The notes: a model not told the origin generated them from the sequence alone. DNA of 26,083 nucleotides from JBAVQS01 sp049694275 (GCA_049694275.1 JBAVQS010000345.1:1-26083); one strand, 5' to 3'; positions 13,606 through 21,387 are shown, counted from the stretch's first letter. Numbers and translations are program-made.

Positions 13606-15231
13606 CTAGAGCAGTTTTTCCTGTTTGCCGTCGCGCGGGTAATCGAGCGCGGCGTGAATGAACTCGCGAAAGAGCGGGTGCGGACGTTCGGGGCGCGACT
13701 TGAATTCCGGATGAAACTGGCTGCCGACCATATAGGGATGATCGCGCAGTTCGGCCACTTCGACCAGGTTCCCGTCCGGCGACAGGCCGCTGTAAACCAT
13801 GCCGCCCCGCGCCAGCATCTCGCGGTAAGCGTTGTTGAATTCAAACCGATGGCGGTGCCGCTCGCTCACAAGCGTTTGTTCATAGGCGGCGGCGGCGCGC
13901 GTCCCCGGTTCCAGGTGACAAGGATATGCGCCAAGGCGCATCGTCCCGCCCAGGTCGGCAATGCTCCGCTGTTCCGGCATCAGGTCGATGACCGGATAGC
14001 GGGTGGAGGGGTTGAATTCGGTCGAATTCGGCTCGTCGCTCTCGAGCACCTCGCGCGCTAGTTCAATGCACATCACCTGCATCCCGAGGCAGAGCCCGAG
14101 ATAGGGAATCTTGTGGACGCGCGCATACTTGGCGGCAAGAATCTTGCCCTCGATCCCCCGGTCGCCAAACCCGCCCGGCACGACAATTCCGTCTGCCAGG
14201 GCCAGGCGCTCATACCCGCGGTCCTTTTGCAGATCTTCGGACAAAATCCAGTCCACCTCTACGTCGCGATCAAAATGGAGAGCGGCATGGATGAGGGACT
14301 CCCGGACGCTCATATACGCATCCGGCAGCTCCACATATTTGCCCACCACCGCAATGCGGAGCTTGTCCTTGGGCCGGGTGATGCGCTCGACCATATCACT
14401 CCAGGCGGTCAGGTCGGGCTGCGGCAAGCACAAGCCCATGCGCTCGATCACGAAATTGCCCAATCCGGCCTGTTCCAGCATCAGTGGCACCTGGTAGATG
14501 GTCTGCGCGGTCGTCAGCGGGACCACGGCGCGCTTGTCCACATCCGTAAAGAGTGCGATCTTGTCGCGCAGCTCCTGTGGGATAGGGTGGTCGCTGCGGA
14601 GGATGATTGCATCCGGCTGGATGCCGATGGCGCGCAGCTCGCGCACGCTGTGCTGGGTCGGCTTGGTCTTGAGCTCCCCGCTCGAGCTAATATGCGGCAC
14701 GAGCGTAACGTGAATGTAAAAGACGTTGTCGCGGCCGACGTCCTTGCGGATCTGCCGGATCGCTTCCAAAAAGGGCTGGCCCTCAATGTCGCCAACCGTC
14801 CCGCCGACCTCGACGAGCAGCACATCGGCGTTGGATTGCTTTGCCGCGAGCGCAACCCGGCGTTTGATCTCGTTCGTAATGTGCGGAATGACCTGAACGG
14901 TCCCGCCGAGATAATCCCCACGCCGTTCCTTGGCAATCACCTCGGAATAGACCTGTCCGGTCGTCACATTCGACCAGCGTGAAAGATTCTCGTCGACAAA
15001 GCGCTCATAGTGCCCCAGGTCGAGGTCGGTCTCGGCCCCATCCTCCGTGACAAAGACTTCGCCGTGTTGATAGGGGCTCATCGTCCCGGGATCGACGTTC
15101 AGATAGGGATCGAGCTTTTGAATCGAGACGCGCAGGCCGCGGGCCTTGAGGATGCGCCCCAGGGAAGCTACGGTCACGCCCTTGCCGACCGAAGAGACCA
15201 CGCCGCCGGTAACAAAAATATATTGAGTCAT
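13606..15231 (-). CDS. pyrG: CTP synthase
   Basis: CTP synthase makes CTP from UTP, ATP and glutamine, the last step of pyrimidine nucleotide synthesis. The 541-residue length is normal. The synthase domain starts MTQYIFVTGGVVSSVGKG with the P-loop at 13-18, Asp70 in EDGAETDLDLGHYERF, and Glu141 in EVGGTVGDIEG. The glutamine amidotransferase domain (from about 290) has the oxyanion strand PGGFG (352-356), nucleophile Cys381 in LGLCLGMQ, and His507 and Glu509 in QFHPEF. All catalytic residues are present. The open frame extends 25 codons further upstream, but ATG 15231 matches the family start and has GCGGAG 6 nt before it. A terminator-like hairpin directly precedes this ribosome site, suggesting attenuation of expression. 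Confidence 0.97.
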   Translation of the reverse strand: MTQYIFVTGGVVSSVGKGVTVASLGRILKARGLRVSIQKLDPYLNVDPGTMSPYQHGEVFVTEDGAETDLDLGHYERFVDENLSRWSNVTTGQVYSEVIAKERRGDYLGGTVQVIPHITNEIKRRVALAAKQSNADVLLVEVGGTVGDIEGQPFLEAIRQIRKDVGRDNVFYIHVTLVPHISSSGELKTKPTQHSVRELRAIGIQPDAIILRSDHPIPQELRDKIALFTDVDKRAVVPLTTAQTIYQVPLMLEQAGLGNFVIERMGLCLPQPDLTAWSDMVERITRPKDKLRIAVVGKYVELPDAYMSVRESLIHAALHFDRDVEVDWILSEDLQKDRGYERLALADGIVVPGGFGDRGIEGKILAAKYARVHKIPYLGLCLGMQVMCIELAREVLESDEPNSTEFNPSTRYPVIDLMPEQRSIADLGGTMRLGAYPCHLEPGTRAAAAYEQTLVSERHRHRFEFNNAYREMLARGGMVYSGLSPDGNLVEVAELRDHPYMVGSQFHPEFKSRPERPHPLFREFIHAALDYPRDGKQEKLL

Positions 15232-15243
15232 ATCAAACTCCGC

Positions 15244-15278
15244 AAAATAAAAACACGGAGGGGGAAACACTCCGTGTT
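15244..15278 (-). promoter_or_regulatory. Attenuator-like terminator hairpin in the pyrG leader
   Basis: Read on the minus strand, AACACGGAG (15278-15270), a 9-nt loop TGTTTCCCC and CTCCGTGTT (15260-15252) form a perfect 9-bp stem whose 3' arm runs into TTTTTATTTT (15253-15244). The pyrG Shine-Dalgarno sequence follows at once (15243-15238) and the start codon at 15231. The shape is an intrinsic terminator. It could end the Roadblock gene transcript, but its position leaves no room for a pyrG promoter downstream of it. Confidence 0.7.
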
Positions 15279-15383
15279 GAGAGGGACTCGTATCGCCCGA
15301 CTGCATCTCGCAGCCGGTTGAACCGATTTATGACGCGCGGGTTGCGCTTGTGCTTGTCCGAATACAGATATAAACGCACGAGA

Positions 15384-15758
15384 CTAGACCATCGCTGCAA
15401 TATCGATCGCGGCGCGCTTGGCGTCCAGCATCACAAGCCCGAGCTTGGCCTCGCGGCGGGCGAGGATGGTGAGCACCGCTTCCTCGCCGGCGGCCATCAA
15501 AAACACATACCCTTCGTCGCCGCGGATATAGACCTGGTCCAGCTCGCCGCGACCGAGCTCGGACGCAATCCGCTCGCCTAACGAGAGCATGGCGGCCGAC
15601 ATGGCCGAAACACGATCTTCCTCCACGGTGGCGGGGAGATCCGACGCCAGAATCAATCCATCCACGCTGACCACGGCGGAGGCCTCAATGTCGGGAGTGC
15701 CCGAGCGCATGTCACGCAATCGCTCGATGATGCGCTGGGCGCGGGACTTGTCTGCCAT
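15384..15758 (-). CDS. Roadblock/LC7 domain protein
   Basis: The 124-residue product is a single Roadblock/LC7 (MglB-type) domain: a long first helix, a central sheet with VVSVDGLILASDLP, and the helix EDRVSAMSAAMLSLGERIASEL followed by strands ending in LVMLDAKRAAIDIAAMV. These dimeric proteins act as platforms or GTPase-activating partners of Ras-like small GTPases such as MglA in bacteria. No small GTPase is encoded in the window, so the partner must lie elsewhere. The start was placed at ATG 15758 because AGGAG stands 8 nt upstream and the promoter at 15803-15831 would leave out the longer reading. It lies between the ABC exporter genes and pyrG, all on the minus strand, and may be co-transcribed with pyrG through the hairpin described there. 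Confidence 0.85.
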   Translation of the reverse strand: MADKSRAQRIIERLRDMRSGTPDIEASAVVSVDGLILASDLPATVEEDRVSAMSAAMLSLGERIASELGRGELDQVYIRGDEGYVFLMAAGEEAVLTILARREAKLGLVMLDAKRAAIDIAAMV

Positions 15759-15802
15759 GCAAAGTACTCCTATGCAAGAGGTAAAACCCCAATCTGACGT
15801 CA

Positions 15803-15831
15803 AGCTTAACACAAGTCGTTAGGGGTGTCAA
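15803..15831 (-). promoter_or_regulatory. Promoter of the Roadblock gene
   Basis: On the minus strand a perfect TTGACA (15831-15826), 17 bp and TAAGCT (15808-15803) precede ATG 15758 by about 40 nt. The region between this and the stop of the ABC gene has a short CAATTGCAATTG repeat but no terminator hairpin. Confidence 0.6.
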
Positions 15832-15858
15832 TTGCAATTGTTTATTCATTTTTGTGGT

Positions 15859-17688
15859 TTACGCGTTTGCCGGTTCGGTCCAGCCTGTGAGCTGGCCGAG
15901 GCCGTACTCCCCCTCCAGGTCGTGACGGAATTGCTGGGTGTAGAGCGCGTAATAGTGCCCCCGCTTGCGCAGCAACTCAGCGTGGGCGCCCATCTCTGCG
16001 ATTCGGCCGTGCTCGATGACCACAATCCGGCTGGCGCGCTTGATGGTCGAGAGACGGTGTGCGATGACAAAGCTCGTTCGCCCATGCATTAACCGGTCCA
16101 TGCCGCGCTGGATCAGCGCTTCGGTCAGCGTGTCCACCGAGCTCGTCGCCTCGTCCATAATCAGGATATCCGGGTTGGCGAGCACTGCCCGGGCGAGGCT
16201 GATCAGTTGCTTTTGCCCCACCGAGAGCAGGTTGCCCCCTTCACCAACCTCGGCCGCGTACCCTTTTTCCAGCGTAACGACAAAGTCGTGCGCCCCGGCG
16301 ATGCGCGCCGCCTGCTCGACCTCGGCGTCGTCCGCTTCCAGGCGCCCGTAGCGGATGTTTTCGCGGATGGTGCCTGAAAAGAGGTGCGGCGTTTGCAGCA
16401 CCACGCCGATGCGCGACTGGATGCCGTGCAGTGTCAGGTCGGTATAGTCGCGCCCTCCGATGCGAATGGTCCCGCTCCGGGGCTCGTAAAAGCGGGAGAG
16501 CAGGTTGACGATGGTGGATTTACCGCCGCCGGTTGCTCCCACCAGCGCAATCGTCTCGCCCGGTTTCACATGCAGGCTGAAATCCTGAAGGACGGGTTTG
16601 CCGTCCGTATACCAAAAGCCGACGCGGTCAAACTCGATGTCCGTTCGCAGGGTGCCCGGATCCACCGCCCCGGGGCGGTCCACGATGTCGGGCTGGGTAT
16701 CGATGAGCGCAAAGGTCCGTTCGGCGGAAGCGACCGCGTGCTGTAGCTCGGCATACACCCGCGCCAGGTCCTGGACCGGCCACATCATGAACGTGATATA
16801 GCCGATAAAGGCCTGGAGATCGCCGACGGTCATCCCGCCGAGCGCGACCTGGGCGCCCCCGAACCAGGCCGCCGCGCTCAACCCGATCGCGGTGATGAAC
16901 TGGACGATGGGCATGAACAGCGCCGAGAGCTGCGCCGCACGGAATGAGGCGTGATACATCTCACCCGTCAGTTCGCTAAACTCGTCGAGGTTGGCTTCCT
17001 CGCGGTTGAGCGCCTTGACGACGCGGACGCCGGTAATGTTCTCGTTATAGGCGCCGGTGATGCGCGAGTTCACTTTTCGCACGGTGCGAAACTCGCGGAT
17101 GATCCGCTTTTGAAACTGGGCCGCGATCACGACCAGGATGGGGATCATCGTCAGGACCAGCAGGCCCAGCTTCCAGTTGATATAGAGCATAAAGAGGGTC
17201 GCCGAGATGATGCTAAAAGCGCCCCAGGTGACGTCGAGCAATCCCCAGGTGATCAGATCGGCGATCCGGCTGGAATCCGAAGTGACGCGCGACATGATCC
17301 AGCCGACCGGCGTGCGGTCAAAGTAGGAGAACGAAAGCTCCTGCAAGTGCTCGAACATCTTTTTGCGCAGGTCATACTGCACGCGCTCGCCCAGCATCGC
17401 CGTCAAAAGGATAAACCCAAAGACGCACAGCGCCTGCGCCAGCGCCATGCCGCCATAGATCGTCATCACGCCCGTCAACGCGGAAACGTCGTGCGGCGTA
17501 ATTCCCTGGTCGATGATCTCTTTTTTCAGGTAGCTAAAGATGGAATCCTCAACGGCGACCATAATGACCAGCAGGACGAACCCGACCAGCCAGGGCCAGT
17601 GAGGCAGCATCAGCCCGAGCATGCGCTGAAGCGTGCGCCGGCTCAGCGATGCCGAATAATCCTCTTCTTCAAATTCATAATGCGACAT
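15859..17688 (-). CDS. ABC exporter half-transporter, subunit B of a heterodimer
   Basis: The 609-residue chain has six membrane helices in the first ~320 residues (ABC transporter type 1 domain) and a C-terminal ATPase. Walker A GATGGGKS is at 384-391, Walker B ILIMDE ends with the catalytic Glu513, and switch His544 is present, but the signature is LSVGQ (488-492) instead of LSGGQ. It pairs with the product of the gene 16 nt upstream, whose signature is canonical but whose catalytic Glu is missing. This crossed arrangement, one competent and one degenerate ATP site, is the pattern of bacterial heterodimeric multidrug exporters (TM287/288, BmrCD, LmrCD). Export of a drug or lipid is therefore expected. 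It is the second gene of the operon with GGGG 8 nt before the ATG. Confidence 0.93.
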   Translation of the reverse strand: MSHYEFEEEDYSASLSRRTLQRMLGLMLPHWPWLVGFVLLVIMVAVEDSIFSYLKKEIIDQGITPHDVSALTGVMTIYGGMALAQALCVFGFILLTAMLGERVQYDLRKKMFEHLQELSFSYFDRTPVGWIMSRVTSDSSRIADLITWGLLDVTWGAFSIISATLFMLYINWKLGLLVLTMIPILVVIAAQFQKRIIREFRTVRKVNSRITGAYNENITGVRVVKALNREEANLDEFSELTGEMYHASFRAAQLSALFMPIVQFITAIGLSAAAWFGGAQVALGGMTVGDLQAFIGYITFMMWPVQDLARVYAELQHAVASAERTFALIDTQPDIVDRPGAVDPGTLRTDIEFDRVGFWYTDGKPVLQDFSLHVKPGETIALVGATGGGKSTIVNLLSRFYEPRSGTIRIGGRDYTDLTLHGIQSRIGVVLQTPHLFSGTIRENIRYGRLEADDAEVEQAARIAGAHDFVVTLEKGYAAEVGEGGNLLSVGQKQLISLARAVLANPDILIMDEATSSVDTLTEALIQRGMDRLMHGRTSFVIAHRLSTIKRASRIVVIEHGRIAEMGAHAELLRKRGHYYALYTQQFRHDLEGEYGLGQLTGWTEPANA

Positions 17689-17704
17689 GATAAAATCCCC
17701 TCAA

Positions 17705-19555
17705 TCAGGCGGCCAGCGCCTGGCGTTCAAGCTCTTCCAGCTCGACCGGCGCGGCGCCCACCTCTTTTTCCACTTCGCTTTCGATTCGCGCCTGCAGCTC
17801 GTAGATTCGCCGGTACAGTCCATCCTGCGCCGCCAGCTCCTCGTGCGTGCCGCGCTGGACGATGCGTCCCCGGTCAAGGACCAGAATCTGGTCGGCGCTC
17901 ATGACGCTCTGGATGCGATGCGCGATGACAAAGGTCGTGCGCTTGCGCATCAGCTTTTCCAGCGCTTCGCGAATCGCGGCCTCCGTTTCGGTATCCACCG
18001 AAGAGGTCGAGTCATCCAGGATGAGAACCCGCGGGTTTTTGAGCAGCGTGCGCGCGATCGCGACGCGCTGCTTTTGCCCGCCCGAGAGCGTAATCCCTTT
18101 TTCGCCGACGAGCGTCTTGTACCCGTCGGGGAAGCTGAGAATCACATCGTGAATTGCCGCCGCGCGCGCCGCATCGTACACCTCGGCGTCCGATACTTCG
18201 CGCCCGACGCCGTACGTAATGTTCTCCCGAATGCTTCGCGAGAACAGGAACGGCTCCTGTTCGACGATCCCGATCTGCCGCCGGAGGTACTGGCGCGAGT
18301 ACTGCTTGAGCTCGACGCCGTCCAGCAGAATCCGGCCGGCCGTGTATTCATAAAACCGCGGCAGGAGATTGACGAGCGTCGTCTTGCCGGAACCGGTGGG
18401 ACCCATCAGCGCAATCACCTGGCCCGGCTCGGCGCAGAACGAAATGTCGTGCAGGACATCCACATCCTTTTCGTACTCGAATCCCACCCCACAAAACTCG
18501 ACCGCGCCGTGGATGCGGCTCCCTGGCAGAGGCAAATATTCCGCCTCTTCGATTGGCTCGCGCGCTTGCCGGATGATCTCCATGACGCGGCCGAACGAAA
18601 CCAGGCCGGTCGAGGCCTGGACGATCATGCGCCCCATTTCACGCATGGGCCAGATCAAAAGGACGACCAGCCCGACATACGAGACATATTCGCCGAGTGT
18701 GATCTGTTGATTAATCGTCATGACCGCGCCGAGGGCAAACCCGGCCAGCAACTGGCTGTTGCACAGGATGTCGGCGATGGGCCAGAAGGACGCGTGCAGG
18801 CGCAGCAGCTTGACGCCCCGGCGGTACTTTTCGATATTGTCCTGTTCGAACTTTTCTTTTTCATACTCTTGGCGGGCAAACGCCTTGACGACGCGAACCC
18901 CCGTCAGGTTTTCTTGCAGCGTGGTGGACAGCTTGGCGTCCTGTTCCTGATAGTGCTCATAGACCCGGGACACCCGGCGAAAGAAAAAGATCGACATGGT
19001 CAGGATGATCGGGACCACCACGACCGAATAGAGCGCCAGTTGCGTGTTGAGCTGCCACAGGGCCGCCCAGTTGACGATGAAGAGCAGCAGGATGCGGCTG
19101 ATGCCGGGGGCTTGCTCCGAGAAAAAGCGCCGCACAGCATCCACATCCGAGGTGGCCCGCTGGATCAGGTCGCCGGTCGGCGTGCGATCGTGATAGGCGA
19201 ACGACATGCGCTGGATATGGTCGTACAGATAGTTGCGCAGGCGCCGGGCAATGCCTTCCGCTGTCTGCGAGGACCACCGCCCGCTCAGATAGGTACCACC
19301 CCCCTGGGTCAGCGCCAGGAGGACAAAGCCGAACGCCACCAGCGGCAGAACCGCGAGCAGGTCGGACCGGGTCAGCACCTGATCGACGAGATAGCCGATG
19401 AGCAGAAAGGTGCCGGTCCGGGCGATGGTGGCAACCGCCAGGCTGCCGATTGCTCCCACATAGGTCCTTCGGAAACCGGCGAGCAGGCCCCATACTCCCT
19501 TGAATCGGGAGACGGAAATAAGATGTTGGAAATCGCTGGTACTGGTCTTGGCCAT
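17705..19555 (-). CDS. ABC exporter half-transporter, subunit A of a heterodimer (degenerate Walker B)
   Basis: From ATG 19555 (GGGAG 6 nt upstream) the product has 616 residues: a six-helix exporter membrane domain to about 330 and an ATPase domain with Walker A GPTGSGKT (385-392), canonical signature LSGGQ (490-494), Walker B LILDDS with Asp515 where the catalytic glutamate normally stands, and His546. A charged extension (IESEVEKEVGAAPVELEELERQ) follows the ATPase. It is the first structural gene of a two-gene operon, 16 nt before the partner. Aspartate at this place marks the non-hydrolysing site of heterodimeric exporters, here completed by the LSVGQ of the partner. The transported compound is unknown. 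The long leader with a small ORF and two terminators suggests inducible expression. The open frame extends upstream to 19624 but that reading would run through the terminator. Confidence 0.93.
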   Translation of the reverse strand: MAKTSTSDFQHLISVSRFKGVWGLLAGFRRTYVGAIGSLAVATIARTGTFLLIGYLVDQVLTRSDLLAVLPLVAFGFVLLALTQGGGTYLSGRWSSQTAEGIARRLRNYLYDHIQRMSFAYHDRTPTGDLIQRATSDVDAVRRFFSEQAPGISRILLLFIVNWAALWQLNTQLALYSVVVVPIILTMSIFFFRRVSRVYEHYQEQDAKLSTTLQENLTGVRVVKAFARQEYEKEKFEQDNIEKYRRGVKLLRLHASFWPIADILCNSQLLAGFALGAVMTINQQITLGEYVSYVGLVVLLIWPMREMGRMIVQASTGLVSFGRVMEIIRQAREPIEEAEYLPLPGSRIHGAVEFCGVGFEYEKDVDVLHDISFCAEPGQVIALMGPTGSGKTTLVNLLPRFYEYTAGRILLDGVELKQYSRQYLRRQIGIVEQEPFLFSRSIRENITYGVGREVSDAEVYDAARAAAIHDVILSFPDGYKTLVGEKGITLSGGQKQRVAIARTLLKNPRVLILDDSTSSVDTETEAAIREALEKLMRKRTTFVIAHRIQSVMSADQILVLDRGRIVQRGTHEELAAQDGLYRRIYELQARIESEVEKEVGAAPVELEELERQALAA

Positions 19556-19590
19556 AAAAGACTCCCTGTAAATACATGAACCCAATCGAC

Positions 19591-19615
19591 AAAAAAAGGG
19601 GCGCATACGCGCCCC
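19591..19615 (-). terminator. Second intrinsic terminator in the ABC exporter leader
   Basis: On the minus strand GGGGCGC (19615-19609), loop GTAT and GCGCCCC (19604-19598) are followed by seven T (19597-19591). This is a textbook intrinsic terminator placed 35 nt before the ATG of the first ABC gene in the same direction. Confidence 0.85.
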
Positions 19616-19621
19616 GACCGA

Positions 19622-19661
19622 CAAAATAAAACGGTCACAGCGCGAGAGGCGACTGTGACCG
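19622..19661 (-). terminator. First intrinsic terminator in the ABC exporter leader
   Basis: On the minus strand CGGTCACAG (19661-19653), a 12-nt loop and CTGTGACCG (19640-19632) form a perfect 9-bp stem followed by TTTTATTTT. It stands 7 nt before the second terminator hairpin. No minus-strand gene other than the small leader ORF lies between the promoter and this hairpin. Confidence 0.75.
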
Positions 19662-19690
19662 GTAAGTGGGTGATCCCCGATTAAAGATAC

Positions 19691-19780
19691 TTAGCCAACA
19701 GGCGCACTCCGAGCAGGCGCGACAACTCCCCCGCTGATGGGAAGTGAAAAGCGAAGGATGTAATAAAAGGTGATGCTCAT
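19691..19780 (-). CDS. Candidate leader peptide (29 residues) of the ABC exporter operon
   Basis: ATG 19780 to TAA 19691 would encode a 29-residue peptide starting MSITFYYILRFSLPIS and ending SAPVG. It begins about 26 nt after the predicted transcription start and ends about 30 nt before the first terminator. The nearest ribosome-binding sequence, AAAAGG, is 11 nt upstream, which is far, and can pair with ACCTTTT (19771-19765) inside the ORF, which would hide it. Its place recalls BmrB, the leader peptide of the B. subtilis exporter BmrCD. There is no proof of translation; it may be a chance ORF. Confidence 0.35.
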   Translation of the reverse strand: MSITFYYILRFSLPISGGVVAPARSAPVG

Positions 19781-19812
19781 GTGTGTGTGGACCTTTTCTA
19801 TCGAACAAACGT

Positions 19813-19841
19813 AATATATCATACTTTTTGGACGAATGCAA
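19813..19841 (-). promoter_or_regulatory. Promoter of the ABC exporter operon
   Basis: On the minus strand TTGCAT (19841-19836), a 17-bp spacer and TATATT (19818-19813) form a good promoter in a locally AT-rich region. Predicted start near 19806 gives an untranslated leader of about 250 nt before the first ABC gene. It is back to back with the promoter of the thiamine operon. Confidence 0.75.
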
Positions 19842-19876
19842 GCGCGAAATTTGGAAAGGGTTGAAAAGATTCCCAT

Positions 19877-19905
19877 TTGACGCCGGGACCCACAGCGGAT
19901 AGAAT
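19877..19905 (+). promoter_or_regulatory. Promoter of the thiamine transporter operon
   Basis: TTGACG (19877-19882), a 17-bp spacer and TAGAAT (19900-19905) predict a start near 19912, just before the riboswitch. Confidence 0.75.
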
Positions 19906-19925
19906 AAAGCCACTACAATTTCATA

Positions 19926-20062
19926 CTCTGGAACGAACGGGGAGCTCGGAGTATCGGGCTGAGAGGGCGGAAATAGGTCCGCCGACCCATTGAACCTGAT
20001 TACGGTCGCATCCTGAGAAACTGGTAGGGAAGCGACCTCTGGATAATACCAGCGCAGGGACA
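19926..20062 (+). ncRNA. TPP riboswitch (THI element) with an inserted helix
   Basis: The conserved words occur in order: GGGGAGC (19939-19945), GCTGAGA (19958-19964), a P3 stem GGCGG/CCGCC (19966-19970, 19979-19983), ACCC (19985-19988), GAACCTGAT (19992-20000), then CTGGATAATACCAG (20039-20052) and GCGCAGGGA (20052-20060). Between GAACCTGAT and CTGGATAATACC, which normally touch, 38 nt are inserted (20001-20038). They can fold as a helix closed by GGTCGC/GCGACC. Binding of thiamine pyrophosphate should favour the terminator at 20079-20107 and shut off the transporter genes. Confidence 0.93.
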
Positions 20063-20078
20063 GTTGATCGTCTTTTCT

Positions 20079-20107
20079 AACCTCTCGCCCCCGAGAGGTT
20101 TTTTATT
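20079..20107 (+). terminator. Terminator of the TPP riboswitch expression platform
   Basis: The perfect 9-bp stem AACCTCTCG (20079-20087) / CGAGAGGTT (20092-20100) with a CCCC loop runs into TTTT-A-TTT. It lies between the aptamer and the first gene, so it is the off-switch of transcription control. Confidence 0.9.
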
Positions 20108-20156
20108 TGCTTCACCCACCCTGACCAGGTTGAATACGGTCACAAGAGGAGGAAAA

Positions 20157-21386
20157 GTGTTTCGTTACCTGTTGCGTTTTACATCCTTGATTTTGCTTGC
20201 GTTGCTGTCTGTTGCATGCCAGAGCGCCGTGCCGACCAGCACGCCGGTTGCGATTGCGCCGCCGACGACCGTGCCGGCGACCACCAGGCCCACCACCGCG
20301 CCGGCCACGGTTGCAGCCGCCACATCCACCGCCGCGCTGGCGACGAGTGCGCCCGCCGCGGCCACCACCGCGGCAACGGATACCCCCATTCCGCCGACTG
20401 AGACCCTGGCGCCGGGCCAATCCGAACTGATCCTTGTCACCCACGATGCATTTGCCGCGAGCGATGATGTTATCAACGCATTTGAGCAAGCCAACAATGT
20501 GCGGGTGCGCATTCTCAAATCCGGCGATGCCGGCGCCGCGCTCAACAAAGAGATCCTGGCCGGACCCACCAATCCGCTCGGCGATGCCTTTTTCGGCGTG
20601 GATAATACCTTTCTCAGTCGCGCCCTCAAGGCCAACATCTTTGATTCATACAAGCCGGCCGGGATTGACGCAATTCCCGCCCCATTCAAGCTTGATTCCC
20701 AGTTCCGCCTAACGCCGACGGACTATGGCGATGTGTGTCTCAATTACGACAAGGGGTGGTTCACTCAGAACAAGATCGCCCTGCCCAAAACGCTTGAAGA
20801 CCTGACCCAACCTGCTTACAAGAGCCTGCTCGTCGTCGAGAACCCGGCGACCTCTTCGCCAGGGCTGGCCTTTCTCCTGGCCACCATCGCGCACTTTGGT
20901 CCTGACAAGTACATCGACTATTGGAAGGGATTACGCGCCAACGATGTCGCGGTGAGCGATAGTTGGGATGATGCCTTTAATGCCCAGTTTACATTGAGCG
21001 GCAAGGGTGACCGCCCAATCGTCGTGAGCTATGGGACCGATCCGGCTGCCGAAGTCTTTTTCAGCAATGGCAAGTACACTGAGCCGCCGAACGGCGTCGT
21101 CCTCGGCGACCAGACCTGCTTCCGCCAGATCGAATTCATCGGCGTGCTCAAAGGAGCGAAACACCCCGACCTTGCGCGCAAATTTATCGACTATATGGTG
21201 AGCGTGCATTTTCAGGAAGACATTCCCGGACAGATGTTTGTTTATCCGGTCAATCCGGCCGCCAAACTGCCTGATTGGTTCAAGTTCGCCGTCCAGTCTC
21301 CCAATCCGGCCCGCATCACGCCGGACCAGATCGACGCCAGCCGTGAGAAATGGATTACGGCCTGGACACAAGCGGTATTGAGGTAA
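20157..21386 (+). CDS. thiB: Thiamine ABC transporter, substrate-binding lipoprotein
   Basis: The 409-residue product captures thiamine (or its phosphates) outside the membrane. It begins with a lipoprotein signal MFRYLLRFTSLILLALLSVAC with lipobox LSVA before Cys21. A Thr/Pro/Ala-rich tether at 22-87 follows, and then a ThiB/TbpA-type binding domain (ELILVTHDAFAASDDVI, FEQANNVRVRILKSGDAG, NPLGDAFFGVDNTF, TPTDYGDVCLNYDKGWF). GTG 20157 was chosen because AGGAGG stands 4 nt upstream and it yields an intact signal peptide; the frame is open further upstream only through the terminator region. The gene is first in the riboswitch-controlled operon thiB-thiP-thiQ. Membrane anchoring by lipid fits a cell without a classical periplasm. 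Confidence 0.92.
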   Translation: MFRYLLRFTSLILLALLSVACQSAVPTSTPVAIAPPTTVPATTRPTTAPATVAAATSTAALATSAPAAATTAATDTPIPPTETLAPGQSELILVTHDAFAASDDVINAFEQANNVRVRILKSGDAGAALNKEILAGPTNPLGDAFFGVDNTFLSRALKANIFDSYKPAGIDAIPAPFKLDSQFRLTPTDYGDVCLNYDKGWFTQNKIALPKTLEDLTQPAYKSLLVVENPATSSPGLAFLLATIAHFGPDKYIDYWKGLRANDVAVSDSWDDAFNAQFTLSGKGDRPIVVSYGTDPAAEVFFSNGKYTEPPNGVVLGDQTCFRQIEFIGVLKGAKHPDLARKFIDYMVSVHFQEDIPGQMFVYPVNPAAKLPDWFKFAVQSPNPARITPDQIDASREKWITAWTQAVLR

Positions 21387-21387
21387 A

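Noticed and set aside
15232..15306. 25-codon N-terminal extension of CTP synthase
   Set aside because: It is translated from the hairpin and leader region, does not belong to the family, and the ATG at 15231 has a good ribosome site.
15759..15812. Longer start of the Roadblock protein
   Set aside because: The extension would include the predicted -10 box and start site of its promoter; ATG 15758 has AGGAG at proper distance.
17687..19579. Open frame of about 630 codons on the plus strand opposite the first ABC exporter gene
   Set aside because: It is the antisense shadow of a strongly recognisable ABC gene. The translation is low-complexity, rich in Arg/Asp/Gln and has no domain; long antisense frames are common in GC-rich DNA.
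20064..20156. Start of ThiB upstream of GTG 20157
   Set aside because: The extension would be encoded by the riboswitch terminator and would put 31 extra residues before the signal peptide; AGGAGG supports GTG 20157.
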